This document shows positions 25,703 to 34,495 of a stretch of DNA of 41,768 nucleotides, in pieces (position 1 is the first letter of the stretch; every line of letters starts with the position of its first letter). Source of the stretch: JALUZX01 sp964561605 (GTDB lineage Bacteria > Planctomycetota > UBA1135 > JALUZX01). The notes beneath the pieces were generated by a model. The model made no database searches. It was not told the DNA's origin and saw only the letters and a program-made list of their open reading frames with translations. The stretch covers positions 1 through 41,768 of the forward strand of contig CAZLQD010000048.1 of the NCBI GenBank assembly GCA_964561605.1, written 5' to 3'. Position numbers and translations under genes: made by a program.

Positions 25703-28183
25703 CTAGAGTCCCCTCAAGGCGAGGATGGGAACGGAGAAGTAGGACAGGTGGGGTTTGTCCGGGAAGGGCGGCTTTCCCATCGAGAAGTTGCTTGTGAGCT
25801 GGAAGGCCGGCGAAGGCAGCCTGGGTGTCCCCAGGGTGAACTTCATCCCTTCCGAGGCCCTCACCCCCAGGGAGTTGTAAGTCTTGTCGAAGACGAAGGT
25901 CTGGCCGTAGAGGACTCCGCCGGCAAGGGTCGAGTCCGCCGGAACGGGCACCTCCACCCGGTAAAGGCCGGGCAACAGGATTCCCCGGGTGACTCCCGGG
26001 AAGGCCAGCACCAGGTCGGTGTAGAGGCTGCACCCGGGAGCTCCCATACCAGTCAGCGAAAACGGGAGAGCCAAGCTCCCCCACCTCGTGCGGCTCGTTC
26101 CGAGGATTCCCAGGGCGGGCGTCCCTTTCCCCGCACCGGAGTCCCAATACCAGGAAAGCTTGGACAATCCGTCCACCGGCGGAGCCTCTCCGACCATGAT
26201 CCTGCCCGAGGGGCAACCCTTCCCGAACTTCTCCGTCGTCCCCTTCTTCGCATAGGGCCCGAAGATCACTGCGTCGGAACCCCAGTAGAAGAAGTTGTTC
26301 CCTCCCGACGGATCCGCCACGTCCATCTCGACCATCATGTTCCTTCCCGGAAGGTAGGCGATGGGATTGGCGAAAGGAAGTTCCACGCTGAACCGCGCCG
26401 GCGTCACGGCGGGCCTGGTCACGGCGGGGAAGTCCACCTTGGCCCGGGGGAAGACCAGCCTGCAGCCCTTTCCCCGGTTCGCCGAATAGCTCGTCCGGGA
26501 CCAGGAGCCGGCCCCATTCACCCCGAAGGCGCTCATGTGCACCGTGATGTAGGAGGAATGGGCCTGGAAGGACCCGTTGAGAAGTCCGTCCCTCCTCAGG
26601 GCGAGGCCGGTGATCACCCCGAAGGGGACGCCCTTCAGGACGGAGGCGTCGTAGAGAAGCTGGCACTTGGAGGGAGCGAAGCATCCCGGCTCGAGAGTGG
26701 ACGAGTCGCCCTCGACGGCGCCGTACCCCGAAGGAGCCGTAACGGGACAACCGGCGACGGTGATCTTCGCGGCGTCCCAGCCGTCGGTCTCGTTGTTGGC
26801 GGTGTTGTAATCCTTCTCGTCGACGATCACCCCGATCCAGTAGGTTCCGGCCTTCACGTCTGCGGGGATGACCGGGGCCCCCTTTCCCAGGCAGTAGACG
26901 GTGACGCTCATCCTGGGAGAGAAGTTCACCTTCAGGGCTTGGTGCTGGATCTTCCTGTCCGCCTTGGAGATGTTGTCGTTGCTGGACAGGTAGACGTCCA
27001 CCTTGTAGGTCTTCACCGGGGGGTCGTAATTGGAGGCGTTGCACAGGACGTAGGTCATCCGGGACAAGGCCAGGCCGGCCTGGACGGCCTTCCCCTCGTA
27101 TTCGGCCCTGACGTTCAGCGGGACCAGGTCCACCCGGCCGGAGGGGAAAGCGTTCGGGACCACCGTCCCCCTGATATAGGAGAACTTGTTCTGCGTGATC
27201 CTGGCATGGTAGAGCTTCCTCAGGTTTCCGCTCCAGTATACCGAGTAGCCGGTCAGGACGCCGTAGGCGGTCCGGACCCACGTGGGCGACTCGTAGTAGA
27301 CGCCGGCCCCGTCCATCCCGTAGGGCTTGTAGGGCCAGGGCGCCGAGGACCTGAAACGGTACTGCAGGACCGTGTCGAAGGTCCCCTTCGCCCCGTACAT
27401 GGCGTCGGGTGCCCCGCCGTACTGCCTCCACGGATACCCAGAAAACCGGAATTGTCGCCCCTTGAAAAAGGAGTCCTTGTTGAAACCGTATCCCATGTAA
27501 TCCGCGAGGAACCCCACGGGACGGTCCAACTGGATGAGGCCGATGTCGTGGTTACTGTCGCTGGAATTGATCCAGGCGCTCCAGGTGTAGAGCTTCACGG
27601 CCCGCCCGCTCCCGAAGTTCATGTCGGATCCGTTCCAGGCCGGGGAAACGGTGATGTTCTTGCACCATGTGCCGTTCCTTCCCTCGTGGACGACATGCCC
27701 CGCCGTGAGCACGACGTTCGGGGAGATCAGGAGCCCCGAGGCCTTGAATTTCATCCCCCTCGTGGTATAGAAGATCCGGCAAACCGAAGAGTAGGGGAAA
27801 GTCGTGACGCCCCAGATCCTGGATGGCGCATTTCCCCAACCCTCAACCCCCCCGGCCCGGTTTCTCAGGTTCGACCCGGTCACGAATCCCGAATCGCCCG
27901 AAACCTTCGCCGGCGGAGGATAGACCTTCACCCGGCCCGCCCGCAGGTCCTTGGAGACCAGCCTCACCCCCTTCGCGGCACCGCCGCCCGGCATGGGAAC
28001 GGAGGGAGGAGAAACGCTTTCCCCCGGGAGGGGCGCCTCCCAGCGCTTCGGGCCCTCGTCCGCCGGGGGGCCCACCTCGTTCAGGCGGACCACCCGGGAA
28101 GGTGTCACGATCCGGGGGCCCTGGGCGGGGCAGAGGGAAAAGACGAAGGGAAAACCGAACAGGACGAGGATTCTCGAGTTCAT
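25703..28183 (-). CDS. Secreted trypsin-like pseudoprotease, catalytic Ser replaced by Asp (paralogue B)
   Basis: An 826-residue exported protein aligning throughout with the neighbouring 825-residue protease. The signal peptide ends CPAQ, near residue 21. His163 (LTAGHVV) and Asp213 (NHDIGLIQLD) are kept. The serine motif reads GMDGAG: Asp291 (GAC) replaces the nucleophile, which is TCC in paralogue A, so at least two base changes are needed. Hydrolysis by the normal mechanism should be lost. The CARDB-like module and the C-terminal GMGAPGC and GQTFVFDKTYNSLGVRASEG motifs are retained, so the reading frame is under constraint. GGGAGG lies 7 nt upstream of the chosen ATG. A binding, inhibitor-decoy or regulatory role is possible. 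Confidence 0.9.
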   Translation of the reverse strand: MNSRILVLFGFPFVFSLCPAQGPRIVTPSRVVRLNEVGPPADEGPKRWEAPLPGESVSPPSVPMPGGGAAKGVRLVSKDLRAGRVKVYPPPAKVSGDSGFVTGSNLRNRAGGVEGWGNAPSRIWGVTTFPYSSVCRIFYTTRGMKFKASGLLISPNVVLTAGHVVHEGRNGTWCKNITVSPAWNGSDMNFGSGRAVKLYTWSAWINSSDSNHDIGLIQLDRPVGFLADYMGYGFNKDSFFKGRQFRFSGYPWRQYGGAPDAMYGAKGTFDTVLQYRFRSSAPWPYKPYGMDGAGVYYESPTWVRTAYGVLTGYSVYWSGNLRKLYHARITQNKFSYIRGTVVPNAFPSGRVDLVPLNVRAEYEGKAVQAGLALSRMTYVLCNASNYDPPVKTYKVDVYLSSNDNISKADRKIQHQALKVNFSPRMSVTVYCLGKGAPVIPADVKAGTYWIGVIVDEKDYNTANNETDGWDAAKITVAGCPVTAPSGYGAVEGDSSTLEPGCFAPSKCQLLYDASVLKGVPFGVITGLALRRDGLLNGSFQAHSSYITVHMSAFGVNGAGSWSRTSYSANRGKGCRLVFPRAKVDFPAVTRPAVTPARFSVELPFANPIAYLPGRNMMVEMDVADPSGGNNFFYWGSDAVIFGPYAKKGTTEKFGKGCPSGRIMVGEAPPVDGLSKLSWYWDSGAGKGTPALGILGTSRTRWGSLALPFSLTGMGAPGCSLYTDLVLAFPGVTRGILLPGLYRVEVPVPADSTLAGGVLYGQTFVFDKTYNSLGVRASEGMKFTLGTPRLPSPAFQLTSNFSMGKPPFPDKPHLSYFSVPILALRGL

Positions 28184-28565
28184 GGCGACGCCTCCCGAAA
28201 GATGAAGAAAAGAACCTCTTCCCCGGAAGGACGGCGCCTCCCTCCGGGGGGGAACCCACCAGCCGGCCGGGAAGGAAGCCCCGGGAGGAAGGCGGTTCGG
28301 GAAGGACGTCGGTTTCCGGAGAAAATCTATATGCTCGACAGGTATCCTTTGGACAAAGGCAGGAAAGGAGGGAGGGCCTGAGGATCCCGGCGGAAACCGG
28401 CGGTGGAATCCGGCGGGGCACAACCCTGCGGACCGTTTCCAGCCCCCCAGTCTAGCTTCGATCCGCTCTTCCGCCAAGGCAAGCCGCCGGAGAAAAAGGC
28501 CGGATCCCCGCGGCCGGAACGGCGGCGCCCTTCCCGTTAGCGAACTCCCGCCCGGATCTGTTCCC
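28184..28565. other. Non-coding gap upstream of paralogue B
   Basis: This 382-bp region has no supported gene. It holds the ribosome binding site of paralogue B and one possible promoter (28326-28356). The rest is GC-rich, with short inverted repeats near 28500 that I do not consider significant. Confidence 0.45.
28326..28356 (-). promoter_or_regulatory. Possible sigma70-like promoter for paralogue B
   Basis: On the minus strand TTGTCC is followed after 19 nt by TATAGA, in an unusually AT-rich spot, about 145 nt before the start codon. The spacing is longer than the optimal 17 nt, so this is weak evidence. Confidence 0.25.
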
Positions 28566-29456
28566 TTACGACCGGAAATCCTCCCCCGGCGCCGGCCGGC
28601 CGGCCTCCCCCGGGGAGGGCGGTTCCAGGGAATCCAGCCTCCGCTTCAGGTCCTCCGCTCCTTTCGCCAGGATCTCCTCCACCCGGGCGGGATCCTCGCC
28701 TTCGCACCACAAGGTGATCCGGATCGTCACGTCCCGGCCCGTCCCCCGGACCCGGCTCTTCACATAGAGCCCGGGATAGCGGGAAGTGATCTCCTGGACA
28801 TGCCTCTCGATGAGGGACTCGTCCTTGCCCGGCCAGGCGATCTCCACCTCCCGGCGGACCAGGTTCCCCGCTCCGCCCCCGGCCTCCCGGAAGAGGGGCT
28901 CGGCGTGGAGGGGGAACATGGCCTGCATCTCCTCGGGCACCCCGGGGAAGGAGAGGATCATCGTCCCCCCCCACTCCAGGGCCATCCCGGGGGCCGCGCC
29001 CAGGGGATTCGAGAGGGGCCTGGCCCCCTTGGGCATGAAGGCCATCTTCCGCCTGGCCGGGGTGAGCTCGGGCGTGGAGGTCAGCCCCTCCTCGTAGAGC
29101 CTGGCGTAGGCCTCCCGGACCCAGGCCTCGGCCCGGGGATCCACCTCCATGGGAAGGTCCAGGGCCGAGGCGATGGACCGGAGGGTCATGTCGTCGAAGG
29201 TGGGCCCCAGCCCTCCCGTGGTGACCAGGAAGCGGGTCCCCGACTCCAGGATCCAGCGGATCTCCCGGCCGATCTCCTCGGCCACGTCGTCCACCGTGGA
29301 GAAGCGCCAGCACCTGAGTCCCAGGGGCTCGATCCGGCGGGCCATCCAGTTGGCGTTCCGGTCCAGGGTGTTGCCCTTGAGCAGCTCCCGGCCCACGCAG
29401 AGAAGGGCCACGTCCCTGGGGAGCACCTCCCCTCCTCCCTTTCTTTCCTCACCCAC
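28566..29456 (-). CDS. CinA N-terminal-type (MoCF_biosynth) protein
   Basis: A 296-residue protein matching the N-terminal molybdopterin-binding-like half of CinA (COG1058). The signature TTGGLGPTFDDMT, an LLKGNTLDRNANW opening and SFPGVPEEMQAMF are present. Full CinA proteins of about 410 residues also have a C-terminal nicotinamide-nucleotide amidase (PncC) domain, which is absent here. The N-terminal domain is linked in the literature to ADP-ribose/NMN-related pyrophosphatase activity, so a nucleotide-salvage role is plausible. It starts at GTG 29456 with GAGGAGG 5 nt upstream, and is divergent from gyrA with a 124-bp intergenic region. Confidence 0.85.
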   Translation of the reverse strand: MGEERKGGGEVLPRDVALLCVGRELLKGNTLDRNANWMARRIEPLGLRCWRFSTVDDVAEEIGREIRWILESGTRFLVTTGGLGPTFDDMTLRSIASALDLPMEVDPRAEAWVREAYARLYEEGLTSTPELTPARRKMAFMPKGARPLSNPLGAAPGMALEWGGTMILSFPGVPEEMQAMFPLHAEPLFREAGGGAGNLVRREVEIAWPGKDESLIERHVQEITSRYPGLYVKSRVRGTGRDVTIRITLWCEGEDPARVEEILAKGAEDLKRRLDSLEPPSPGEAGRPAPGEDFRS

Positions 29457-29580
29457 GGCGGCCTCCTCGTTCGGGAATGTTTGCTTCCTCCCTCCCGGGA
29501 CACCATAATGGAAAAAAGGCCCGGAAGGCTACCCGAGAGGGAAGAAGGACGGCCCCCAGGGTTGCGAGGAACGCCCAGAG

Positions 29581-32094
29581 ATGACCCCCGAGTCCCAGCA
29601 GAACCAGACCGCCCAGGTGAAGCCTCTCTTCATCGAGAAGGAGATGAAGGAGGCCTACCTCAACTACGCCATGAGCGTGATCTACTCCCGCGCCCTGCCC
29701 GACGTGCGGGACGGACTCAAGCCCTCCCAGCGGCGGATCCTGGTCGCCATGAACGACCTTCACCTGGGCCCCCGGGCGAAATACCGCAAGTGCGCCAAGA
29801 TCGCCGGCGACACATCCGGTAACTACCACCCTCACGGCGAGGCCGTCATCTATCCCACCCTGGTCCGGATGGCCCAGGACTTCAACATGCGCTATCCCCT
29901 GGTGGACGGCCAGGGCAACTTCGGCTCCATCGACGGCGATCCTCCCGCGGCCATGCGTTACACAGAGGCCCGCATGGCCGAGCCCGCCATGGACATGCTG
30001 GAGGACCTGGACAAGGAGACCGTGGATTTCGTCCCCAACTACGACGAAACCCGCATGCAGCCCGTGGTCCTCCCCTCCAAGTTCCCCAACTTGCTCTGCA
30101 ACGGATCGTCGGGCATCGCCGTCGGGATGGCCACCAACCTGGCCCCCCACAACCTCAAGGAGGTCGCATCGGCCCTCAAGGCCCTGATCGACGACCCGGA
30201 GATCACCATCGAGGACCTCCTGCAGCACATCCAGGGACCGGACTTCCCGACGGGAGGAATCATCCTGGGCAAAGCGGAGATCCGCAAAGCCTACTACACG
30301 GGCCGGGGCCACCTGAACGTCCGCGCCCGGACGGAGGTGGTGGAGCGGGGCAACCGGCTGGAGATCGTGGTCACGGAGATCCCCTTCCAGGTCGGCAAGG
30401 ACCGGATCACCGAGAAGGTGAAGGACGCCGTCAAGGACGGCCGGATCGACACCATCGCCGACATCCGGGACGAATCCTCCTCCCGGGTGGGCATGCGGCT
30501 CATCTTCGAACTGAAGCGGGGCGTGGACGACGCCCAGGTCACCCTGAACCGGCTCTTCAAGTACACCCCCCTCCAGGAGACCTTCACCATCCAGAACCTG
30601 GCCATCGACCGGGGCCGGCCCAGGTTGCTCAACCTGAAGCAGCTCCTCGAGGCCTTCCGGGACCACCGGGTGGAGGTGATCCGCCGGAGGACCCGTTTCC
30701 TCCTCAGGAAGGCCGAGGAACGCCTCCACATCGTGGAGGGTCTCAGGATCGCCGTGGCCAACATCGACGAGGTGGTGGCGATCATCAAGAACTCCCCCGA
30801 CGTGGACACCGCCAGGATCCGCCTCATGGAGCGTTTCGGCCTGTCCGAAATCCAGGCCCGGGCCATCCTGGACATGCGGCTCGCCAGGCTCACCAGCCTG
30901 GAGATCGAGAAGCTCGAGGCCGAGTGGCGGGAGCTCAAGGAGAAGATCGCCCGTTACCGGGCCATCCTGGCCGACGTCCGCCTGGTCTACGACATCATCA
31001 AGGCCGACCTGGACGACATGGTGAAGCGCTACGGCGACGATCGCCGCACGGTCATCCTCGAACAGGAGGGGGAAGGCCTCTTCATGGACGAGGACCTGAT
31101 CCCCGTGGAGGCCATGGCCGTGACGGTCTCCAAGAACGGCTACATCAAGCGCACCCCCCTGGACGCCTACCGCCGCCAGGGCAGGGGCGGCAAGGGCGTC
31201 ACCGGCGCAGACACCAAGGAGGGGGACTTCCTCCAGCACCTCTTCGTGGCGTCCACCCACGACTACCTCCTCTTCTTCTCCGACGAAGGGAAGGTCTACT
31301 GGAAAAAGGTCTACGAGCTCCCCGTGCTCGCCCGGAACGCCCGGGGCCGGGCCATCGCCAACGTCCTGGAGTTCCAGTCCCCCAAGGAGAAGATCACCTC
31401 CATCCTTCCCGTGAAGGACTTCGAGCCCGGCCGCTACGTCTTCATGGCCACCCGCCAGGGCGTGGTGAAGCGGACCGAGCTCGAGGCCTTCAGCCGCCCC
31501 AAGCGCAAGGGCATCATCGCCCTCACCCTGGACCCGGGGGACCTCCTCATCGGGGCGGCCCTGGTGGGCGACGAGGAGGAGGTGATGCTGGGCACGGCCG
31601 ACGGCTACGCCGTCCGCTTTCCCTGTACAGACGTGCGCCCCATGGGCCGCCCAGCCCGGGGGGTGCGGGGGATCACCTTGAGGCCCGGCGACGAGGTGGT
31701 GGACCTGGTGATCCCCAAGGAGGGGACCACCCTCTTCACCATCTGCGAAGGAGGCTACGGCAAGCGAACCCGCTTCTCCGAATACAGGATCACCCGCCGC
31801 GGGGGCAAGGGCATCATCAACATCCGCACCACCAAGCGCAACGGCCGGGTGGTGAACCTCCTGGCCGTCTCCGAGGAAGACGAAGTCATGATCCTCACCA
31901 TCAGCGGGATGACCGTCCGCATCCCCGTCGAGGACATCTCCCTGATCGGGAGGGACACCCAGGGCGTGCGTTGCATCCGCCTGGCAGAAGGGGACAAGGT
32001 CGTCTCGGCCAGCCGGGTCGTCCGGGAGGAGGAGAACGGGGAGGAAGGCGGAGAGGAAGAGAAAGAGGGCGACAGCCCGAAAACCCGGGAATGA
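29581..32094 (+). CDS. gyrA: DNA gyrase subunit A
   Basis: An 837-residue type IIA topoisomerase breakage-reunion subunit; with GyrB it introduces negative supercoils. The winged-helix and tower region carries catalytic Tyr127 in AAMRYTEARM. A full six-blade C-terminal wrapping domain is present with a GyrA-box-like QGRGGKG (canonical QRRGGKG), which favours GyrA over ParC. The quinolone-contact helix reads HPHGEAVIYP: Ala88 and Pro92 sit at the E. coli Ser83 and Asp87 positions. The C-terminus is an acidic tail, as in many GyrA proteins. gyrB is not in the window. yqeY follows 16 bp downstream. The Shine-Dalgarno is weak (GAGG about 13 nt upstream). Confidence 0.96.
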   Translation: MTPESQQNQTAQVKPLFIEKEMKEAYLNYAMSVIYSRALPDVRDGLKPSQRRILVAMNDLHLGPRAKYRKCAKIAGDTSGNYHPHGEAVIYPTLVRMAQDFNMRYPLVDGQGNFGSIDGDPPAAMRYTEARMAEPAMDMLEDLDKETVDFVPNYDETRMQPVVLPSKFPNLLCNGSSGIAVGMATNLAPHNLKEVASALKALIDDPEITIEDLLQHIQGPDFPTGGIILGKAEIRKAYYTGRGHLNVRARTEVVERGNRLEIVVTEIPFQVGKDRITEKVKDAVKDGRIDTIADIRDESSSRVGMRLIFELKRGVDDAQVTLNRLFKYTPLQETFTIQNLAIDRGRPRLLNLKQLLEAFRDHRVEVIRRRTRFLLRKAEERLHIVEGLRIAVANIDEVVAIIKNSPDVDTARIRLMERFGLSEIQARAILDMRLARLTSLEIEKLEAEWRELKEKIARYRAILADVRLVYDIIKADLDDMVKRYGDDRRTVILEQEGEGLFMDEDLIPVEAMAVTVSKNGYIKRTPLDAYRRQGRGGKGVTGADTKEGDFLQHLFVASTHDYLLFFSDEGKVYWKKVYELPVLARNARGRAIANVLEFQSPKEKITSILPVKDFEPGRYVFMATRQGVVKRTELEAFSRPKRKGIIALTLDPGDLLIGAALVGDEEEVMLGTADGYAVRFPCTDVRPMGRPARGVRGITLRPGDEVVDLVIPKEGTTLFTICEGGYGKRTRFSEYRITRRGGKGIINIRTTKRNGRVVNLLAVSEEDEVMILTISGMTVRIPVEDISLIGRDTQGVRCIRLAEGDKVVSASRVVREEENGEEGGEEEKEGDSPKTRE

Positions 32095-32110
32095 CCCGAA
32101 AGGAGGGGTC

Positions 32111-32560
32111 ATGAGCGAACTCTTCGACCGCATCCAGGAGGACATGAAGGCCGCCATGAAGGCCCGGGACGGGCTCAGGACCTCCACCCTCAGGATGGTC
32201 TACTCAGCCCTGAAGAACGAGCGGATCGCCCTGAGAAGAGACCTGACCGACCAGGACGTGATCCGGGTCCTCCAGAAGGGAGTCCGCTCCCGCAAGGAGG
32301 CCGTGGAGCTCTACCGCAAAGGCGGAAGAGAGGACCTGGCCTCCAAGGAGGAGGCGGAGATCGAGATCCTCCAGGCCTATCTGCCCGGCGAGATGTCCCC
32401 CGAGGAAATCCAGGAAGAGGCGGCCAAGCTCATCCAGGAGCTCGGCCTGGAGAGCCCCAAGCAGATCGGTCTCTTCATGAAGGCCTTCATGGAGCGCTTC
32501 CAGGGAAGGGTGGACGGAAAGACGGCCCAGCAGGTGGCCAGGAAACTCCTGGGCGGCTGA
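32111..32560 (+). CDS. yqeY: GatB/YqeY-domain protein
   Basis: A 149-residue cytoplasmic protein, the normal length for YqeY. Family features are the helical N-terminus (DMKAAMKARDGLRTSTLRMV), SRKEAVELYRKGGREDLASKE, EAEIEILQAYLPG, and the C-terminal MKAFMERFQGRVDGKTAQQVARKLL. The domain also occurs at the end of GatB, where it contacts tRNA. The role of free YqeY is not firmly known, though tRNA-related functions are assumed. The start has AAAGGAGGGG closely upstream. It sits 16 bp after gyrA, probably in one transcript. Confidence 0.93.
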   Translation: MSELFDRIQEDMKAAMKARDGLRTSTLRMVYSALKNERIALRRDLTDQDVIRVLQKGVRSRKEAVELYRKGGREDLASKEEAEIEILQAYLPGEMSPEEIQEEAAKLIQELGLESPKQIGLFMKAFMERFQGRVDGKTAQQVARKLLGG

Positions 32561-32567
32561 TCCCACA

Positions 32568-32591
32568 GGAAGGGAGGGGCCCTTCCCTCCT
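32568..32591. terminator. Possible bidirectional terminator hairpin
   Basis: GGAAGGGAGGGGCCCTTCCCTCCT forms an inverted repeat of about nine pairs with a tight loop between convergent yqeY and the lipoprotein gene. There is no T-run, so this is a position-based suggestion only. Confidence 0.3.
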
Positions 32592-34288
32592 CACCGGGAA
32601 GCGGGGCCCCCTCCATTTCTCTCCCCGGGAGAGGCCCCTTCCAGGCGGGCCTCCAGGACCACGACCTTTCCCGGCACCTGGGCCTCGACGCCGCCTTCGG
32701 GCCTGCGCAACCAGCGCCTCTTGGGATACAGCTCCCTCACCCACTTCCACTTGGGGTCCAGCACCTCCAGGGGGACCCTCCCCTCCTTCCCGGAGAACCG
32801 CACGGCCCAGATGAGCCGCCCTCCCTTGACAGCCACCCAGTTCTCCCCCTCCATCCCGAAACCAGGCTCCCCCCGGAAAGGCGTATGGGCGTTCCGCAAA
32901 AGGTCCCGCTCCTTCCAGGCCCACTCCAGGGAGGCCTCCAGGAACCGGCGGGCCGGGTTCCCCTTCCCGGGGAGCCGGCCCAAGTCCAGGGCCGAGACCC
33001 CCCGGGCCAGGTCCCAGACCAGCCGGTCCGCCGCCTCGGCAGTCCACCCCTCGCCCCCCTTCCGCCAGGGGCTCAAGTCCGCCAGGGCCTGGCCCAGGAG
33101 CGGGCCGTCCTCGCCGGGCCTCAGGCCATCCTGGCCGTCGGACAGGACCTGCCAGAAAGGCGAGATTCCTCCCTTCCGATCCCAGGAGAGAAAGACCCGC
33201 CTCTCTCCCGAAAGGGCCCGGCACAAGGCCAGGGCGTCCCGCAGGGCGAAGGGATCGCTCCTGGAGTCCACCCCGGCCAGGACCACCGCTCCCGGGCGGA
33301 TCCCCCCGGCCAGGGCCACCTGGAGAGCCTTCCGGAAGAAAGGAGACCCGGCCCGCGTGCCCGGGGGGAAGGCCAGGCAAACCGCTCCCTTCCAGCCGCT
33401 CTTCCCTTTCCGGCGGCTCTCCCGCTCCTTCCCCGCCCCTCCTTTCCAGGGCCCCTTGGGGGAAAACCGCCCGGCCAGGTCCTTCCCGTCCCACACCACC
33501 AGGGGAAGCAGGGGGAATCCCCCCAGCTTCCCGGGGACCTTCTCCTTCCCCTCGGCGCTCCTGTAGAAAAGGCGGATCTCCCTTCCCCCCCGCTCGTGGG
33601 CGGTCCAACGCAGGAAGGCCAGCTCCGCCGGCGTGGGCCCGGAAGGACAGAGAACCACCGGCGAGGAGCGCCACCATCCCCCGGCCAGGGAGACCCGGGG
33701 GCGCTCCTCCAGGTAGAGCCGCCCGCCTTCCAGGCGGCCCCGGCCCCAGGGGACCGCAAGGGCTGCGCAAAGGCCCGGCCTGGTCCAGGGCCGGCCCGGC
33801 CCGGCCCGGGGAGCCCCGGCCTTCCAGGGAAGGACCTGGACCAGGGCGCGCTCCAGCCGGGGGGCCCGCCGGGGGAGGCCGAGCCAGCGGATCCGCAGAG
33901 TCTTCTCGAAACTCGGATCCTCCAGGCGGACCCGGAAGGTCACCACCACTTCCAGGGGCACCTCCTTCCCGGCGAAACGGGCCTCCACCCTGGTCGTCCC
34001 CAGGCCCTCCACGCCCGTGCCGTCGAAGTCCTCCGGCCCGAGCCGCCCCAGGCCGGCCAGCTCAACCTCGAAGAGCGGTCCCTCCAGGGGAATCCGCAGC
34101 CTTCCCACCTGGAGGGCCGGGCTCTCCACCTTCCCCCCCCGGATCCGGAGTTCCTGGAAGACATCCCCCAGGCCGGCTCCCCGGACAGGGGGCCTCCCCG
34201 GGGAGGAGCAGGAGATCGCGAAGAGGAGCAGAACCGTCCAGGTCCCGCTTCTCACCAACTTTTTTTCGAAAAAAGATACAAGATCCAT
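32591..34288 (-). CDS. Putative lipoprotein of unknown function
   Basis: A 565-residue protein with an N-terminal hydrophobic stretch ending AISC-SS (Cys at about residue 27), a plausible but not ideal lipobox. I recognise no domain. Residues 45-130 look like a beta-sandwich (EGPLFEVELAGLG, EVVVTFRVRLEDPSFEK). The middle is rich in Gly/Pro/Arg. A region around 310-400 (VVLAGVDSRSDPFALRDALALCRAL, RRVFLSWDRKG) may be an alpha/beta fold, with a beta-rich C-terminus. The Shine-Dalgarno is AAGGAAG close upstream of the ATG. It is divergent from the parA operon across 207 bp. A glycoside-hydrolase-like fold is conceivable but not shown. Confidence 0.65.
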   Translation of the reverse strand: MDLVSFFEKKLVRSGTWTVLLLFAISCSSPGRPPVRGAGLGDVFQELRIRGGKVESPALQVGRLRIPLEGPLFEVELAGLGRLGPEDFDGTGVEGLGTTRVEARFAGKEVPLEVVVTFRVRLEDPSFEKTLRIRWLGLPRRAPRLERALVQVLPWKAGAPRAGPGRPWTRPGLCAALAVPWGRGRLEGGRLYLEERPRVSLAGGWWRSSPVVLCPSGPTPAELAFLRWTAHERGGREIRLFYRSAEGKEKVPGKLGGFPLLPLVVWDGKDLAGRFSPKGPWKGGAGKERESRRKGKSGWKGAVCLAFPPGTRAGSPFFRKALQVALAGGIRPGAVVLAGVDSRSDPFALRDALALCRALSGERRVFLSWDRKGGISPFWQVLSDGQDGLRPGEDGPLLGQALADLSPWRKGGEGWTAEAADRLVWDLARGVSALDLGRLPGKGNPARRFLEASLEWAWKERDLLRNAHTPFRGEPGFGMEGENWVAVKGGRLIWAVRFSGKEGRVPLEVLDPKWKWVRELYPKRRWLRRPEGGVEAQVPGKVVVLEARLEGASPGERNGGGPASR

Positions 34289-34495
34289 GGTTCTTCCTTT
34301 TGGTCACCCCCAAGGATATGGTAAAAGGTGCTTTGGGAAAGAAGGAAGACGGCGAAGCAGACGGGGCGAACCAGGGCGTGGTTCGGGAAATGGGCGGTTT
34401 CCCGATCCTCCCGGTTTCGCGATCTTCCCCCGAGGTTCGCGGCCGGGGCGCCTGGATCCAGGACGTGCCGCCCGGGCGAAAACAGGGAGGGATCT

